DNA of 64,000 nucleotides from an uncultured bacterium (lineage in GTDB: Bacteria; Cyanobacteriota; Vampirovibrionia; Gastranaerophilales; Gastranaerophilaceae), in contig CAJMPQ010000002.1 in assembly GCA_905215335.1 (NCBI GenBank), positions 124,001-188,000 of the forward strand, given 5' to 3'. The notes beneath the pieces are model-generated. The model was given only the letters and a program-made list of their open reading frames with translations, did no database searches and was not told where the DNA came from. A program made the translations under genes and the position numbers. Below are positions 8,342 through 16,853 of this stretch, piece by piece. Positions within the stretch are counted from its first letter, which is position 1; each line of letters begins with the position of its first letter.

Positions 8342-9722
8342 ATCCTAAATATTTTTGTAATGTTTCTTTGTTAAATACTTCTACACTATCTTTAGAGTGA
8401 ATAAATATCATACAAGTTATGATAGTTTTTAAAGTATCAAAGTCAGAAAATGCCATTTTATTTCTCAAGTCATCCATATTGTTTGCAAGAAATTCCATAA
8501 TAATGGTTTTGTCATTATAAACAAGGCTAGAGAAGTAATCAAAAGATTCTTTAGATTTAATACCTTCTAAATAGATAATGTCAGGAGCTTGGAATTCAAT
8601 AAATCTTGCGGCCTTATCCATATTGAAACCTACGTTTTCGTTGAATTCGCATTGGTTTATCCCTGCTAACTCGTATTTTGAAATACTTTCTAGTGTCATA
8701 ATGTTTTTAGATTTAGTTTTTGCAGCTTCAAGTAAAAGTGAATATATCACATGAGTTTTTCCACTTAGTGAAGAGCCGCAAACTAATATAATTCCAGGTT
8801 TATTTAGTGCTTGTTTTACTTCTGCTAATTCAGAACCTGATGTAATTATTTCGTTTAAAGCCTTTGGAGGTTTGTATATTTTTAAGAAAATACGTTCACC
8901 CATAATGGTAGGGAATGTTGATACACTAGCAATAACAATAATGTTATCAACTTTGAAACATAATTTTCCTAACTGAGGAACTTCTGACACTGAAGGATCA
9001 AGCTCAGATAGAGTTTTTAATTTTGCAACAAATGAAGAAACTAAAACTGTTGGAATAATTCCTCTATTTAATAGCTCTCCTTGTTTTTTAAAGTTAACAC
9101 CTAGACCTTCATCTTCGCCTTGGAATGTTACTTCGTGAATTCCTTCAAGTATTGCTTGTTTTAGAATTGCACGTATAATTTTTTGAATATGGTTGTCGCT
9201 TAAGTCTTCCTTATGAAGTTCATCTTGCCAATCATATCCTGTATTTGCGTCGGTCGAAATATTTCCAACAGTAACATCTATTTTGTAGTATTCATCAATT
9301 TTTTTCAAAATACTTTCTTCTGATGATAAAACAGGGTCGATTTCGCATTCTGCAGATTCCATAATCTTATCAATAGCGAATAAATCTCTTGGGTCTGCCA
9401 TAGCAACAGTTAGAGTGTTTTCTATTTTGAATAATGGAATAATTTTGTATCGCCTTGCATCTGAATAATTAATAAATTTCAAGCATTTTGGATCTAATTG
9501 ATAGTCATCAAGATTAACATAAGGAGTATGTAATTTTGATTCTAAAAACTTAATTAGTTTTTCTTCTGTTAAAAAGCCTGAATTTATTAGAGCTTGTCCG
9601 ATATTTATATTTTGAGCATTAGCAATTTCTTCTGCTTGTTCAACAACTTCATATTGAACAAGCCCTTCTCTAACGAGGTCGTATTTTAATGTTTCTAGTG
9701 TTTTATTTGTTATAATATTCAT
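8340..9722 (-). CDS. PilB/GspE-like protein with MshEN domain and degenerate ATPase core
   Basis: 460 residues. Residues about 15-150 match the GspE N-terminal (MshEN) domain, a nucleotide or cyclic-di-GMP binding module in type IV pilus and type II secretion ATPases. Residues about 175-455 resemble the PilB ATPase. The P-loop at 316-323 reads GSSLSGKT, keeping the key GKT. The Walker B region (APDIIYLEGI, about 379-388) departs from the usual form, the His box expected near 408-415 reads EFLANN without His, and the CxxC zinc motif is absent. It is therefore probably a non-canonical or regulatory relative rather than the pilus extension motor. A receiver protein is encoded 1 base upstream in the same operon. 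Confidence 0.7.
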   Translation of the reverse strand: MNIITNKTLETLKYDLVREGLVQYEVVEQAEEIANAQNINIGQALINSGFLTEEKLIKFLESKLHTPYVNLDDYQLDPKCLKFINYSDARRYKIIPLFKIENTLTVAMADPRDLFAIDKIMESAECEIDPVLSSEESILKKIDEYYKIDVTVGNISTDANTGYDWQDELHKEDLSDNHIQKIIRAILKQAILEGIHEVTFQGEDEGLGVNFKKQGELLNRGIIPTVLVSSFVAKLKTLSELDPSVSEVPQLGKLCFKVDNIIVIASVSTFPTIMGERIFLKIYKPPKALNEIITSGSELAEVKQALNKPGIILVCGSSLSGKTHVIYSLLLEAAKTKSKNIMTLESISKYELAGINQCEFNENVGFNMDKAARFIEFQAPDIIYLEGIKSKESFDYFSSLVYNDKTIIMEFLANNMDDLRNKMAFSDFDTLKTIITCMIFIHSKDSVEVFNKETLQKYLG

Positions 9723-9723
9723 T

Positions 9724-10095
9724 TTATTTATCTGATTCCAAGTATTTTTGAACTGTTTTAACTACATCATCAAGATCAAAAGGTTTTGTAATATATTCAT
9801 CAGCACCGGTTTCTTCACCGATAAGTTTATCTTCTTCTTGAGAACGTGCGGTAATCATAAGTATTGGAATATTTTTGTATTTATTGTCGAATTTTAATAG
9901 ACGGCTAATTTTGTATCCGTTAATTCTAGGCATCATTACATCAAGAATTATTAAATCAGGCATAATATCGCGGGCTAATTTTAATCCGTCTTCGCCATTA
10001 TATGCGCAATAGCAAGTATAATCATAATTTTCTAATACGAATTTTAGACTTTCAACTATATCTTGTTCATCATCAACGATAAGAATTTTTTTCAT
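9724..10095 (-). CDS. Single-domain response regulator (receiver only)
   Basis: 123 residues forming one receiver domain and nothing else. The acidic pocket (Asp8, Asp9), phosphoacceptor Asp52 in IILDVMMP, Thr82 and Lys104 in the TKPF motif are all present, so it should be phosphorylated. With no output domain it probably acts by protein contact, and the immediately downstream PilB-like gene (1-base gap) is the obvious partner. The ribosome site AGGGG lies 6 bases before the ATG. The cognate kinase is unknown; a hybrid-like kinase is encoded at 61914-63632, but no link can be shown. Confidence 0.9.
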   Translation of the reverse strand: MKKILIVDDEQDIVESLKFVLENYDYTCYCAYNGEDGLKLARDIMPDLIILDVMMPRINGYKISRLLKFDNKYKNIPILMITARSQEEDKLIGEETGADEYITKPFDLDDVVKTVQKYLESDK

Positions 10096-10188
10096 ATTAT
10101 CCCCTAATCCTTTTATAATCTTTATTACAGTATAACATACTTTTATTTAGGCTTCGTTATTATTACAATATGTAAATGGGTAATTGTA

Positions 10189-10788
10189 CTATTTTATTTC
10201 TTTAAAAAACTCATTTGTAATAAGTTGAGAGTATCTTTCTTTTTCATTTGCAGATACTAAAATTTTATCGTTTCCATTTTCATCTTTAACAACGGAAATT
10301 ATACCTGAAATTTCTCCAATTGGAAGTTTTTTCATTTTTGCAGTGAATTTTACGTATGGCACTGTTTGTCCGTAAGATTTCATAGTACCTTTTTCAGTAA
10401 CTCTAAATTCTTCAACTGCAGCTGACTGATATTTAATTTTATTTATTGCCGCTCTAATTCTATCTTCTGCATCAGGAGCTTTGATATCTTCTGTCGATAA
10501 TATTGTTTTTTTACCGGAATCAACGATTACCATTTTTTGACCAGAAGCTTTATGTTCTGCAAGCACTGCATTGTAGCCTAAAACGCCAGCAGCTTTTTCG
10601 ATTTCAAATTCTTTATTTATTTTTGAAAAATCCCCGACTTTTTGTGCTCTTTCTAAAACTACATCTTTACTTGGGTTGATAAAATTTTTAACTTGATATT
10701 TAACCCAATTTTGGCCGCCAAGTGTCATAAAGCCAACAATTATAACGGTTAAAAATATTGCTCTTGTTACGTTTTTTAAACAACCCAT
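10189..10788 (-). CDS. Membrane-anchored protein of unknown function
   Basis: 199 residues. One N-terminal transmembrane segment (about residues 9-25, AIFLTVIIVGFMTLGG) probably anchors a soluble domain outside the cytoplasm. The rest is a mix of charged beta-like segments with no cysteine beyond the N-terminus and no motif I recognise. A good GAGAGGATT ribosome site precedes the ATG. It is transcribed away from mutS; the start codons are 36 bases apart, so the two share a divergent promoter region. Function unknown. Confidence 0.6.
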   Translation of the reverse strand: MGCLKNVTRAIFLTVIIVGFMTLGGQNWVKYQVKNFINPSKDVVLERAQKVGDFSKINKEFEIEKAAGVLGYNAVLAEHKASGQKMVIVDSGKKTILSTEDIKAPDAEDRIRAAINKIKYQSAAVEEFRVTEKGTMKSYGQTVPYVKFTAKMKKLPIGEISGIISVVKDENGNDKILVSANEKERYSQLITNEFFKEIK

Positions 10789-10824
10789 GTTGAAATCCTC
10801 TCATTTTTATAAGAATATTATAAT

Positions 10825-13410
10825 ATGAGCAAATCTGAAATCAATCACATAAACAGTTGGGAAGTTAATATTGAAGATACAACTCCAGTAATGCAACAAT
10901 ATCTTCAAATCAAGAGAGAGAATCCGGAAATCCTTTTATGGTATCGTTTAGGTGATTTCTATGAAACATTTTTTGAAGATGCTCTTATTATGTCAAAAGA
11001 ATTAGAATTAACTTTGACAGGTAGAGAAGCCGGTCCAAAATTAGGTAGAATTCCTCTTGCAGGTATTCCGATTAAGGCTGCGGATGGGTATTTAGAAAAG
11101 TTAGTTCAGAAAAATTTTAAAGTTGCAATATGTGAACAATTAGAAGATCCAAAGTTTGCCAAAGGACTTGTTAAACGAGGTGTTACAAGGGTTATTACTG
11201 CAGGAACTTTAACTGAAAGTAATTTATTAAATCAAAATTCAAATAATTATATTTGTGCGATTTATAAGGATGAGAAAAGTGAAATCTTTGGATTTTCATA
11301 TACTGATATTTCAACCGGGGAATTCAAAGTAACTCAAGCTCCTTTGAATTTAATTATGGCAGAGCTTGCAAGGCTAAATCCTTCTGAAATTGTTGCTCCA
11401 AGTTTAAAACAAGACATTAAGCCTTTTCAGATTGTACCTGATGAAGTCGTAAATTTACCTGATTTAATTACAAATCGCTATAATTGTTCAAAAATTCCAG
11501 CATCAGTTTTTGAAACTAATTTTGCTGAAAATAATTTGAAACAAGTTTTTAAAACTCAAAGCTTAGAAAGTTTTGGGTATTCAAAGTATAAACTAGGTTT
11601 TAGAGCTGCAGGAGCTTTGGTTGCTTATGTTTGGGAAACCTTAAAAGGTAATATGCCAAAGTTTGATAGAATTGAATCTTACGAACTATCTGAATATATG
11701 ATTTTGGACGCTTCAACAAGAAAAAATCTTGAACTTGTTGAAACTTTGAGAGAAAAGAATAAATATGGTTCATTATTATGGGCTATAGATAAGACAAAAA
11801 CCAATATGGGTGCAAGACTTTTAAAAAGTTGGATTTGTCAGCCTTTAAAAAATGTAAGTGATATTTTAAAAAGACAAAATTCAGTATCCGAACTTGTTCA
11901 AAAAAGTGAAATTAGATTTAATTTGTCTGAATCGTTAGAAAAGATTTATGATATTCAAAGACTTGCTACTCGTATGAGTAATGGTTCTGCTAGTCCTAAA
12001 GATTTTGTAAGTTTAAAATTATCTCTTTTAATGCTTCCTCAGATTTTAGATTGCACAGAAGATCTTAAAAATGATATGTTTTCAATAATTAGAGAATATC
12101 GTGATGAAATTGCTGATTATACTCAAATGATTGAAAATACAATTGTTGATAATCCTCCTGTTTTGCTTAAAGAAGGTGGAATTATTAAAGAACGTGTTAG
12201 CGGAGAATTGGATTATTTTAGAGATTTGCTAACCGGTGGAGAAGAGTGGTTACGTAATTTTGAAGAAACTGAAAAAGAACGTACAGGTATTAAAAATCTT
12301 AAAATTGGTTATAATAAAGTTTTTGGATATTTTATTGAGGTAACAAATTCTTATCTTAATATGGTTCCACAAACTTATATTAGAAAACAAACATTAACCG
12401 GTGCTGAAAGATTTATTACTGATGAACTTAAAAAGCACGAAGATGATGTTTTATCAGCAAAATTTAAGTCAACAGAATTAGAATATAAGTTATTTACAGA
12501 TTTTAGAGAATATTCAAAAGAGTTCGTTTCAAAAATCAGAGAAATAGCAGATTGTATTGCAAGAGCGGATGTAATTAATTCATTAGCGGAAATTGCCGTT
12601 GAGAATAATTATTGCAAACCTGAAATAGATGAATCAGATGATTTTGTTGTAAAAAATGGAAGACACCCAGTATTAGAAAAAATATTACCCTTAGGTGAGT
12701 ATGTTGCAAATGATTTAGAATTAAAGTCAAAGGTTAGTGGTGGCGAATCTACTCAATTTATGATTTTGACAGGTCCTAACATGGCTGGTAAATCTACTTA
12801 TATGAGGCAGAATGCTTTAATTGCAATTTTAGCTCAAATAGGTTCTTGGGTCCCAGCGGATTTTGTGAAACTTGGTGTTGTTGATAAAGTGTTTACAAGA
12901 GTTGGTGCTAGTGATGATTTGACATTGGGGCAATCAACATTTATGGTTGAAATGATTGAAACTTCTTATATCTTAAACACTGCAACAGATAGAAGTTTTA
13001 TCCTATTAGATGAAATAGGTAGAGGTACAAGTACTTATGATGGTGTTGCTATAGCTTGGTCAGTTGCTGAATATATTGCAACAAAAATTGGTGCAAGATG
13101 TATTTTTGCAACTCATTATCACGAACTTAATGTAATGACTAAAACTTATCCACAAATAAAAAATTATAGAATTACAATTGCAGAAAATAATGGTGAAATT
13201 GAATTCTTAAGAAAAATAGTTCAAGGTGGTGCAAGTAAGAGTTATGGTATTCAAGTAGCGAAAATGGCGGGGTTGCCGTCTGCTGTTGTTAAGCGTTCTG
13301 AAGAATTAATGATAAAAATGCAAAAAGATTTTTCAAATAACCTTGCAACTCGAAAGAAAATGGTAAATAATGAAGATACAGTTCCGCAATTATCGTTGTT
13401 TGGAATGTAA
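10825..13410 (+). CDS. mutS: DNA mismatch repair protein MutS
   Basis: Recognises mismatches and recruits MutL. 861 residues, full length. The N-terminal mismatch-binding domain is present (QQYLQIK, then GDFYETFFEDA, which holds the Phe/Glu wedge region), followed by the connector, core and clamp domains and the ABC-type ATPase with Walker A GPNMAGKST at about residue 650, signature-region DDLTLGQSTFM, Walker B ILLDEIGRGTST and ATHYHEL. No clear ribosome site precedes the ATG; a TATAAT sequence abuts it, so initiation may be leaderless or use a very short leader. MutL is not in the window. Confidence 0.95.
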   Translation: MSKSEINHINSWEVNIEDTTPVMQQYLQIKRENPEILLWYRLGDFYETFFEDALIMSKELELTLTGREAGPKLGRIPLAGIPIKAADGYLEKLVQKNFKVAICEQLEDPKFAKGLVKRGVTRVITAGTLTESNLLNQNSNNYICAIYKDEKSEIFGFSYTDISTGEFKVTQAPLNLIMAELARLNPSEIVAPSLKQDIKPFQIVPDEVVNLPDLITNRYNCSKIPASVFETNFAENNLKQVFKTQSLESFGYSKYKLGFRAAGALVAYVWETLKGNMPKFDRIESYELSEYMILDASTRKNLELVETLREKNKYGSLLWAIDKTKTNMGARLLKSWICQPLKNVSDILKRQNSVSELVQKSEIRFNLSESLEKIYDIQRLATRMSNGSASPKDFVSLKLSLLMLPQILDCTEDLKNDMFSIIREYRDEIADYTQMIENTIVDNPPVLLKEGGIIKERVSGELDYFRDLLTGGEEWLRNFEETEKERTGIKNLKIGYNKVFGYFIEVTNSYLNMVPQTYIRKQTLTGAERFITDELKKHEDDVLSAKFKSTELEYKLFTDFREYSKEFVSKIREIADCIARADVINSLAEIAVENNYCKPEIDESDDFVVKNGRHPVLEKILPLGEYVANDLELKSKVSGGESTQFMILTGPNMAGKSTYMRQNALIAILAQIGSWVPADFVKLGVVDKVFTRVGASDDLTLGQSTFMVEMIETSYILNTATDRSFILLDEIGRGTSTYDGVAIAWSVAEYIATKIGARCIFATHYHELNVMTKTYPQIKNYRITIAENNGEIEFLRKIVQGGASKSYGIQVAKMAGLPSAVVKRSEELMIKMQKDFSNNLATRKKMVNNEDTVPQLSLFGM

Positions 13411-13420
13411 AGAATTATAT

Positions 13421-13443
13421 CGACAATGGTGTAGTGGTAGCAA
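13421..13443 (+). other. tRNA D-arm-like fragment
   Basis: TGGTGTAGTGGTAGCA (13427-13442) matches the D-arm core of many bacterial tRNAs (e.g. Gly), but no anticodon arm, T arm or acceptor complement follows. It lies between the mutS stop and the next gene. I read it as a relic of a tRNA gene or a chance match, not a functional tRNA. Confidence 0.35.
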
Positions 13444-13488
13444 ATCTTAAATTTTAGTGTTTTAAAATAAACAACAAGGAGTGTGTTT

Positions 13489-14007
13489 ATGATGAAAGTA
13501 GGTTTTAGTCCGGTAAGTTTCAAGGCAGATGACAATATTGTTATGCAAAATAATAATATGAAAAAAGCTGAAGAAAAACCGGTAATGGAAGGTGTTTCAA
13601 AAGCTGAAAATGATTCTTTTACGAATTCAGCTCAGAGTGTTCCTAATCAAAAATCCGGAAAATCTTTCAATGAAAGTGTTGCAAGTTTTTGGAAATTCTT
13701 TTCTGTAGCTAATCAAATGGCAAATGCAGCCTTGAAAGGTTTATTCTACGGAGCTTTAACTGGTGTATCTTTATTAACAGGCTCTTGGTTGTTTAAATCT
13801 TTACCAAAAGCATTTTCAAAAGAAGGACCTAGTTTGTGGCAAACATTACGACATCCTATCAATAATATTGGTAAGTCTGGTAAAGTTATCGCAGGTGTTG
13901 GTTCTGGACTTGTTTTAGCTTATCATTTGATAAAAGGTAAGTTAGATGCAAATCAAAATACTGCGGTTATCGATCATAAATTAAAAGTTGGTCATAGAAC
14001 AGTTTAG
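13489..14007 (+). CDS. Lineage-specific protein with N-terminal VSFKA motif and hydrophobic segments
   Basis: 172 residues. The start MMKVGFSPVSFKADD carries the short beta-strand then F-K-A motif also seen, in related forms, in the proteins at 43369, 36499 and 41894. A polar linker (about 15-60) follows, then two hydrophobic glycine-rich segments (about residues 82-105 and 130-148) that could insert in a membrane. The ATG at 13489 is chosen because AAGGAG lies 7 bases upstream; a GTG at 13483 would overlap that site. No known family. It ends before a bidirectional terminator shared with the XRE gene. Confidence 0.6.
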   Translation: MMKVGFSPVSFKADDNIVMQNNNMKKAEEKPVMEGVSKAENDSFTNSAQSVPNQKSGKSFNESVASFWKFFSVANQMANAALKGLFYGALTGVSLLTGSWLFKSLPKAFSKEGPSLWQTLRHPINNIGKSGKVIAGVGSGLVLAYHLIKGKLDANQNTAVIDHKLKVGHRTV

Positions 14008-14031
14008 TTAAATTTATAATCTTATAATATT

Positions 14032-14072
14032 AAGAATAAGAGGGTCTATTATAAATAGAGCCTCTTATTCTT
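14032..14072. terminator. Bidirectional terminator between convergent genes
   Basis: The stem AAGAATAAGAGG / CCTCTTATTCTT extends inward by TCTATT / AATAGA. It overlaps the last codons of the XRE gene on the minus strand and serves the gene ending at 14007 on the plus strand. Confidence 0.8.
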
Positions 14073-14286
14073 CTATATTAACTAATTTAGTTAATTTTGT
14101 ATCTAAAGCTTCAGCAAGTTTTATGAGAGTTTTTATTGTGATGTTTTGTTTGCCGGATTCAACTTTACCAATGTATTTTTCATGTACATCTATCATTTCT
14201 GCAAGTTGAAATTGAGTGAGTCCTTTTCTCATTCTCTCTACTTTTATGTTAAAGGCTATTTTTTTTAGAGTTTCGGTTTCGTTCAT
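14065..14286 (-). CDS. XRE-family helix-turn-helix regulator
   Basis: 73 residues, almost all one Cro/C1-type HTH: RKGLTQFQLAEMIDVHEKYI is the helix-turn-helix, followed by IGKVESGKQNITIKTLIKLAEAL. It is probably a dimeric DNA-binding repressor with no sensor domain. It is divergent from the prepilin-like gene at 14420 and the 133-base gap holds two CTTATA(T)TAAG palindromes near its own start, so autoregulation and control of the pilin-like gene are likely. The same arrangement recurs at 37809/38320. Confidence 0.85.
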   Translation of the reverse strand: MNETETLKKIAFNIKVERMRKGLTQFQLAEMIDVHEKYIGKVESGKQNITIKTLIKLAEALDTKLTKLVNIEE

Positions 14287-14302
14287 ATATATATTATGAC
14301 TA

Positions 14303-14331
14303 CTTATATTAAGTTTATAACCTTATATAAG
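14303..14331. promoter_or_regulatory. Candidate operator between XRE gene and prepilin-like gene
   Basis: Two near-identical palindromes, CTTATATTAAG (14303-14313) and CTTATATAAG (14322-14331), start 19 bases apart, nested in the inverted repeat ACTTATAT / ATATAAGT. This is the spacing expected for a small HTH dimer binding two turns of DNA. Binding by the adjacent XRE protein is inferred. Confidence 0.45.
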
Positions 14332-14353
14332 TATATAAATGTAGTATTATATA

Positions 14354-14382
14354 TTGACATAATTATTTTATTTCAATATAAT
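14354..14382 (+). promoter_or_regulatory. Consensus promoter of the prepilin-like gene
   Basis: A perfect -35 TTGACA (14354-14359), a 17-base spacer and a perfect -10 TATAAT (14377-14382), 37 bases upstream of the ATG. A consensus promoter of this quality usually needs a repressor, which fits the divergent XRE gene. Confidence 0.85.
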
Positions 14383-14419
14383 TTAGGAAGTTTTAAGAAT
14401 AGTAAGGGTTGTTGAATTT

Positions 14420-15109
14420 ATGAAAAAAAGATTTGCTTTTACATTAGCAGAGGTTTTAATTACTTTAGGTGTAATTGGAATTGTTGCAGCATTAACACTA
14501 CCTGGAATTATTAATAAAAGTAAAGCAAAAAGGTTAAAAGGTCAGTATCAAAAGGCTTATTCGGAAATAGCTCAAGGTATTAAAATGATGAAATATGATG
14601 ATGTAAGTTTAGATACCAGTATATATTCTGGTAATAAGCTAGCTTTTAAAAATGTTTTCCGAGAATATTTTAGAGTTTTAGATTGGTGTGATAAAAGTAA
14701 AGAACTTTGTTATAATACTTCGAGTAATCAAAAAATTTATAAATCTTTAGATGGTGGTTCTTACGCTCCAACTCATATATTTGATGATGGTCAATTTGTT
14801 TTGATGGATGGTGCAAATGTTCTGTTAGAAAATCCATTTGGAACAAGTGATGCTACAAATGCGAAAGTTTGGATATCTATTGATATAAATGGAAAAAATG
14901 GTAAACCCAATAGATTAGGTTATGATATTTTTATTTTCTGTATGCTAAATGAAGAGTTAGTACCTATGGGGGCCAGAGGTACTGAGTATATTGATATGAA
15001 TAAATATTGCAATCCTAAAGGGAGTGGGCAATTTAATGGAATAGCTTGTGCATATCAAGCTATGAATGAAAGTGATTACTTTGATAAGATTGTTCAATCT
15101 GTAAAATAA
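14420..15109 (+). CDS. Type IV prepilin-like (pseudopilin) protein
   Basis: 229 residues. The N-terminus is a class III prepilin signal: a short basic leader, then FTLAEVLITLGVIGIVAALT with the conserved Glu at mature position +5 and a long hydrophobic helix. The residue before the cleavage site is Ala rather than the usual Gly, which can slow or alter prepilin peptidase processing. The C-terminal part has cysteines and a WISIDINGKNGKPN-type segment seen in pseudopilin-like proteins. It is probably a surface or minor pilin assembled by a type IV pilus or type II secretion system encoded elsewhere. It is driven by a consensus promoter next to a divergent XRE repressor. Confidence 0.8.
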   Translation: MKKRFAFTLAEVLITLGVIGIVAALTLPGIINKSKAKRLKGQYQKAYSEIAQGIKMMKYDDVSLDTSIYSGNKLAFKNVFREYFRVLDWCDKSKELCYNTSSNQKIYKSLDGGSYAPTHIFDDGQFVLMDGANVLLENPFGTSDATNAKVWISIDINGKNGKPNRLGYDIFIFCMLNEELVPMGARGTEYIDMNKYCNPKGSGQFNGIACAYQAMNESDYFDKIVQSVK

Positions 15110-15112
15110 TTA

Positions 15113-16234
15113 TTATTTTATCAATCTATGATAGTGTTCGTTATAAAAATCTCCGTATCTATCTTCTAAAATTGCTTGTCTGCATTGTTTTGCAAAGTCT
15201 ATCAAGAATTTTATATTATGGATTGATAGAAGAGTTGAAGCTGTAGATTCTTGGCATTTCCAAAGATGTCTAATGTATGCTCTAGAGTGATTTTTACAAG
15301 CATAGCAGTCGCAACCTTCAACTAATGGAAGAGCATCATCTTTAAATCTTTCATTTTTAATATTTGCTTTGCCATCCCAAGTAAAGAATGAACCGTGTCT
15401 AGCGTTTCTTGTTGGAAGAACACAGTCAAACATATCTACGCCATATTTTATTCCATTTAATAAATCTTCAGGAGTACCAACGCCCATTAAGTATCTAGGT
15501 TTATATTTTGGTAATAATGGTGCGGTTAGTTCTGTAAAGTGATTTTTAATATCTGTAGGTTCACCAACACTAACGCCCCCAATTGCATAACCAACAGCAT
15601 CAAATGTTGAAATTACTCTTGCACTTTCTTTTCTTAGATCATCGAAAAATGCACCTTGGACAATAGGGAACAGAGCTTGTTTAGGATTTGTTTTTGCTTT
15701 AAAACATCTTTCTAACCAGCGGTGAGTTCTTTCCATAGCTGCTTTCGCAGTTTCGTAATCACAAGGATATGGAGCGCATTCATCAAATGCCATCATAATA
15801 TCAGCCCCAATATCTTGTTGAATTTCCATTGAAACTTCTGGCGATATAAAATGTTTTGTACCATCTTTAGGATCTCTGAATTCAACGCCATCTTCGGTTA
15901 TTTTTCTCAAATGAGAAAGTGAAAATACTTGAAATCCGCCTGAATCTGTTAAAACAGGTTTGTCCCAATTCATCCAGCCGTGAATTCCACCAAAGTTTCT
16001 AATTCTTTTGGTTCCTGCTCTTAAATACAAATGGTAAGAGTTAGCTAGAATTATTTGAGCTCCAGTGTCTCTTATTTGGTCACAAGTTAGTGATTTTACT
16101 GCAGAATTTGTTCCAACAGGCATAAAAATAGGTGTTTCTATTTTTCCGTGTGGAGTTGTTAGAATTCCTGCTCGAGCTCCTGTTTGAGCGTCTTCGTGTA
16201 TAAGTTCGTAATTAAAATAATCTTTTTCGTTCAT
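15113..16234 (-). CDS. tgt: tRNA-guanine (queuine) transglycosylase
   Basis: Exchanges guanine-34 for preQ1 in GUN-anticodon tRNAs. 373 residues. Present are the catalytic DSGGFQVFSL with Asp, the second aspartate region MFDCVLPTRNARHG, and the zinc site CDCYACKNHSRAYIRHL (Cys-x-Cys-x2-Cys...His). The start MNEKDYFNYELIHED fits the family. It converges with the prepilin-like gene with 3 bases between the stops. It lies 18 bases after the terminator of ndk and so has its own promoter. Queuosine synthesis genes are not in the window. Confidence 0.95.
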   Translation of the reverse strand: MNEKDYFNYELIHEDAQTGARAGILTTPHGKIETPIFMPVGTNSAVKSLTCDQIRDTGAQIILANSYHLYLRAGTKRIRNFGGIHGWMNWDKPVLTDSGGFQVFSLSHLRKITEDGVEFRDPKDGTKHFISPEVSMEIQQDIGADIMMAFDECAPYPCDYETAKAAMERTHRWLERCFKAKTNPKQALFPIVQGAFFDDLRKESARVISTFDAVGYAIGGVSVGEPTDIKNHFTELTAPLLPKYKPRYLMGVGTPEDLLNGIKYGVDMFDCVLPTRNARHGSFFTWDGKANIKNERFKDDALPLVEGCDCYACKNHSRAYIRHLWKCQESTASTLLSIHNIKFLIDFAKQCRQAILEDRYGDFYNEHYHRLIK

Positions 16235-16251
16235 ATTTGAAATTATAGCAT

Positions 16252-16286
16252 AAAAAATGAACCTGCAATTTGCAGATTCATTTTTT
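16252..16286. terminator. Terminator after ndk
   Basis: AAAAAATGAA pairs with TTCATTTTTT and an inner CTGCA with TGCAG. It works on the minus strand for ndk (T run complementary to 16252-16257); it is symmetric enough to be bidirectional. Confidence 0.75.
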
Positions 16287-16308
16287 AATTGTAAATTGTA
16301 AAATTTAT

Positions 16309-16779
16309 TTATTGATCAAGGCTTTCTACAACAAGTTCAGACATAGATTTAGCAGTTGTAAAAAGTTCTTCTTCTTTAAAGTAGATTGGAATTTCTCTAG
16401 CTGCGCTTTCAAGACTATCAGAACCGTGAACAACATTATATTCTTTTACTTGAGCAAAATCAGCTCTAATTGTTCCAACTTCAGCTTTATCAGGGTCTGT
16501 TGAACCCATTAGGTGTCTTACCCCAGCTACAGCATTGTAGCCTTGAACAACCATTACAATGATAGGACCACTTTGAAGATAATCTATAAGTCTTTGGAAG
16601 AAAGGCTTATCAGCGTGTTCAGCGTAATGAGCTTTAGCTTGTTCGTCTGTTACTTGAATCATTTTCATTGCAATGATTTTGTAACCTTTAGTTTCAAATC
16701 TTTTAATGATATCTCCGATTAAACCTCTTCTTACACCATCAGGTTTGATTGCAACAAATGTTCTTTCTTCTGTATGCAT
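16309..16779 (-). CDS. ndk: Nucleoside diphosphate kinase
   Basis: Equalises NTP pools by phosphate transfer through a phosphohistidine. 156 residues from the chosen start MHTEERTFVAIKPDGV. The active-site motif NVVHGSDS with the phosphorylated His is intact, as are the Kpn-loop region and RHLMGSTDP. The ATG at 16779 is chosen because AAGGAG lies 9 bases upstream; an in-frame ATG 21 bases earlier would overlap it. It appears to be a single-gene transcript with a terminator downstream. Confidence 0.95.
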   Translation of the reverse strand: MHTEERTFVAIKPDGVRRGLIGDIIKRFETKGYKIIAMKMIQVTDEQAKAHYAEHADKPFFQRLIDYLQSGPIIVMVVQGYNAVAGVRHLMGSTDPDKAEVGTIRADFAQVKEYNVVHGSDSLESAAREIPIYFKEEELFTTAKSMSELVVESLDQ

Positions 16780-16853
16780 GTTAATCAATCTCCTTCTCAA
16801 ACATATATAGCCGAATTATAGCACAAATCTTTTATTTTGACTAGGTTTGAAAT

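Noticed and set aside
16270..16722. Plus-strand open frames antisense to ndk
   Set aside because: ndk on the other strand is unambiguous; the frames have shadow-like composition.
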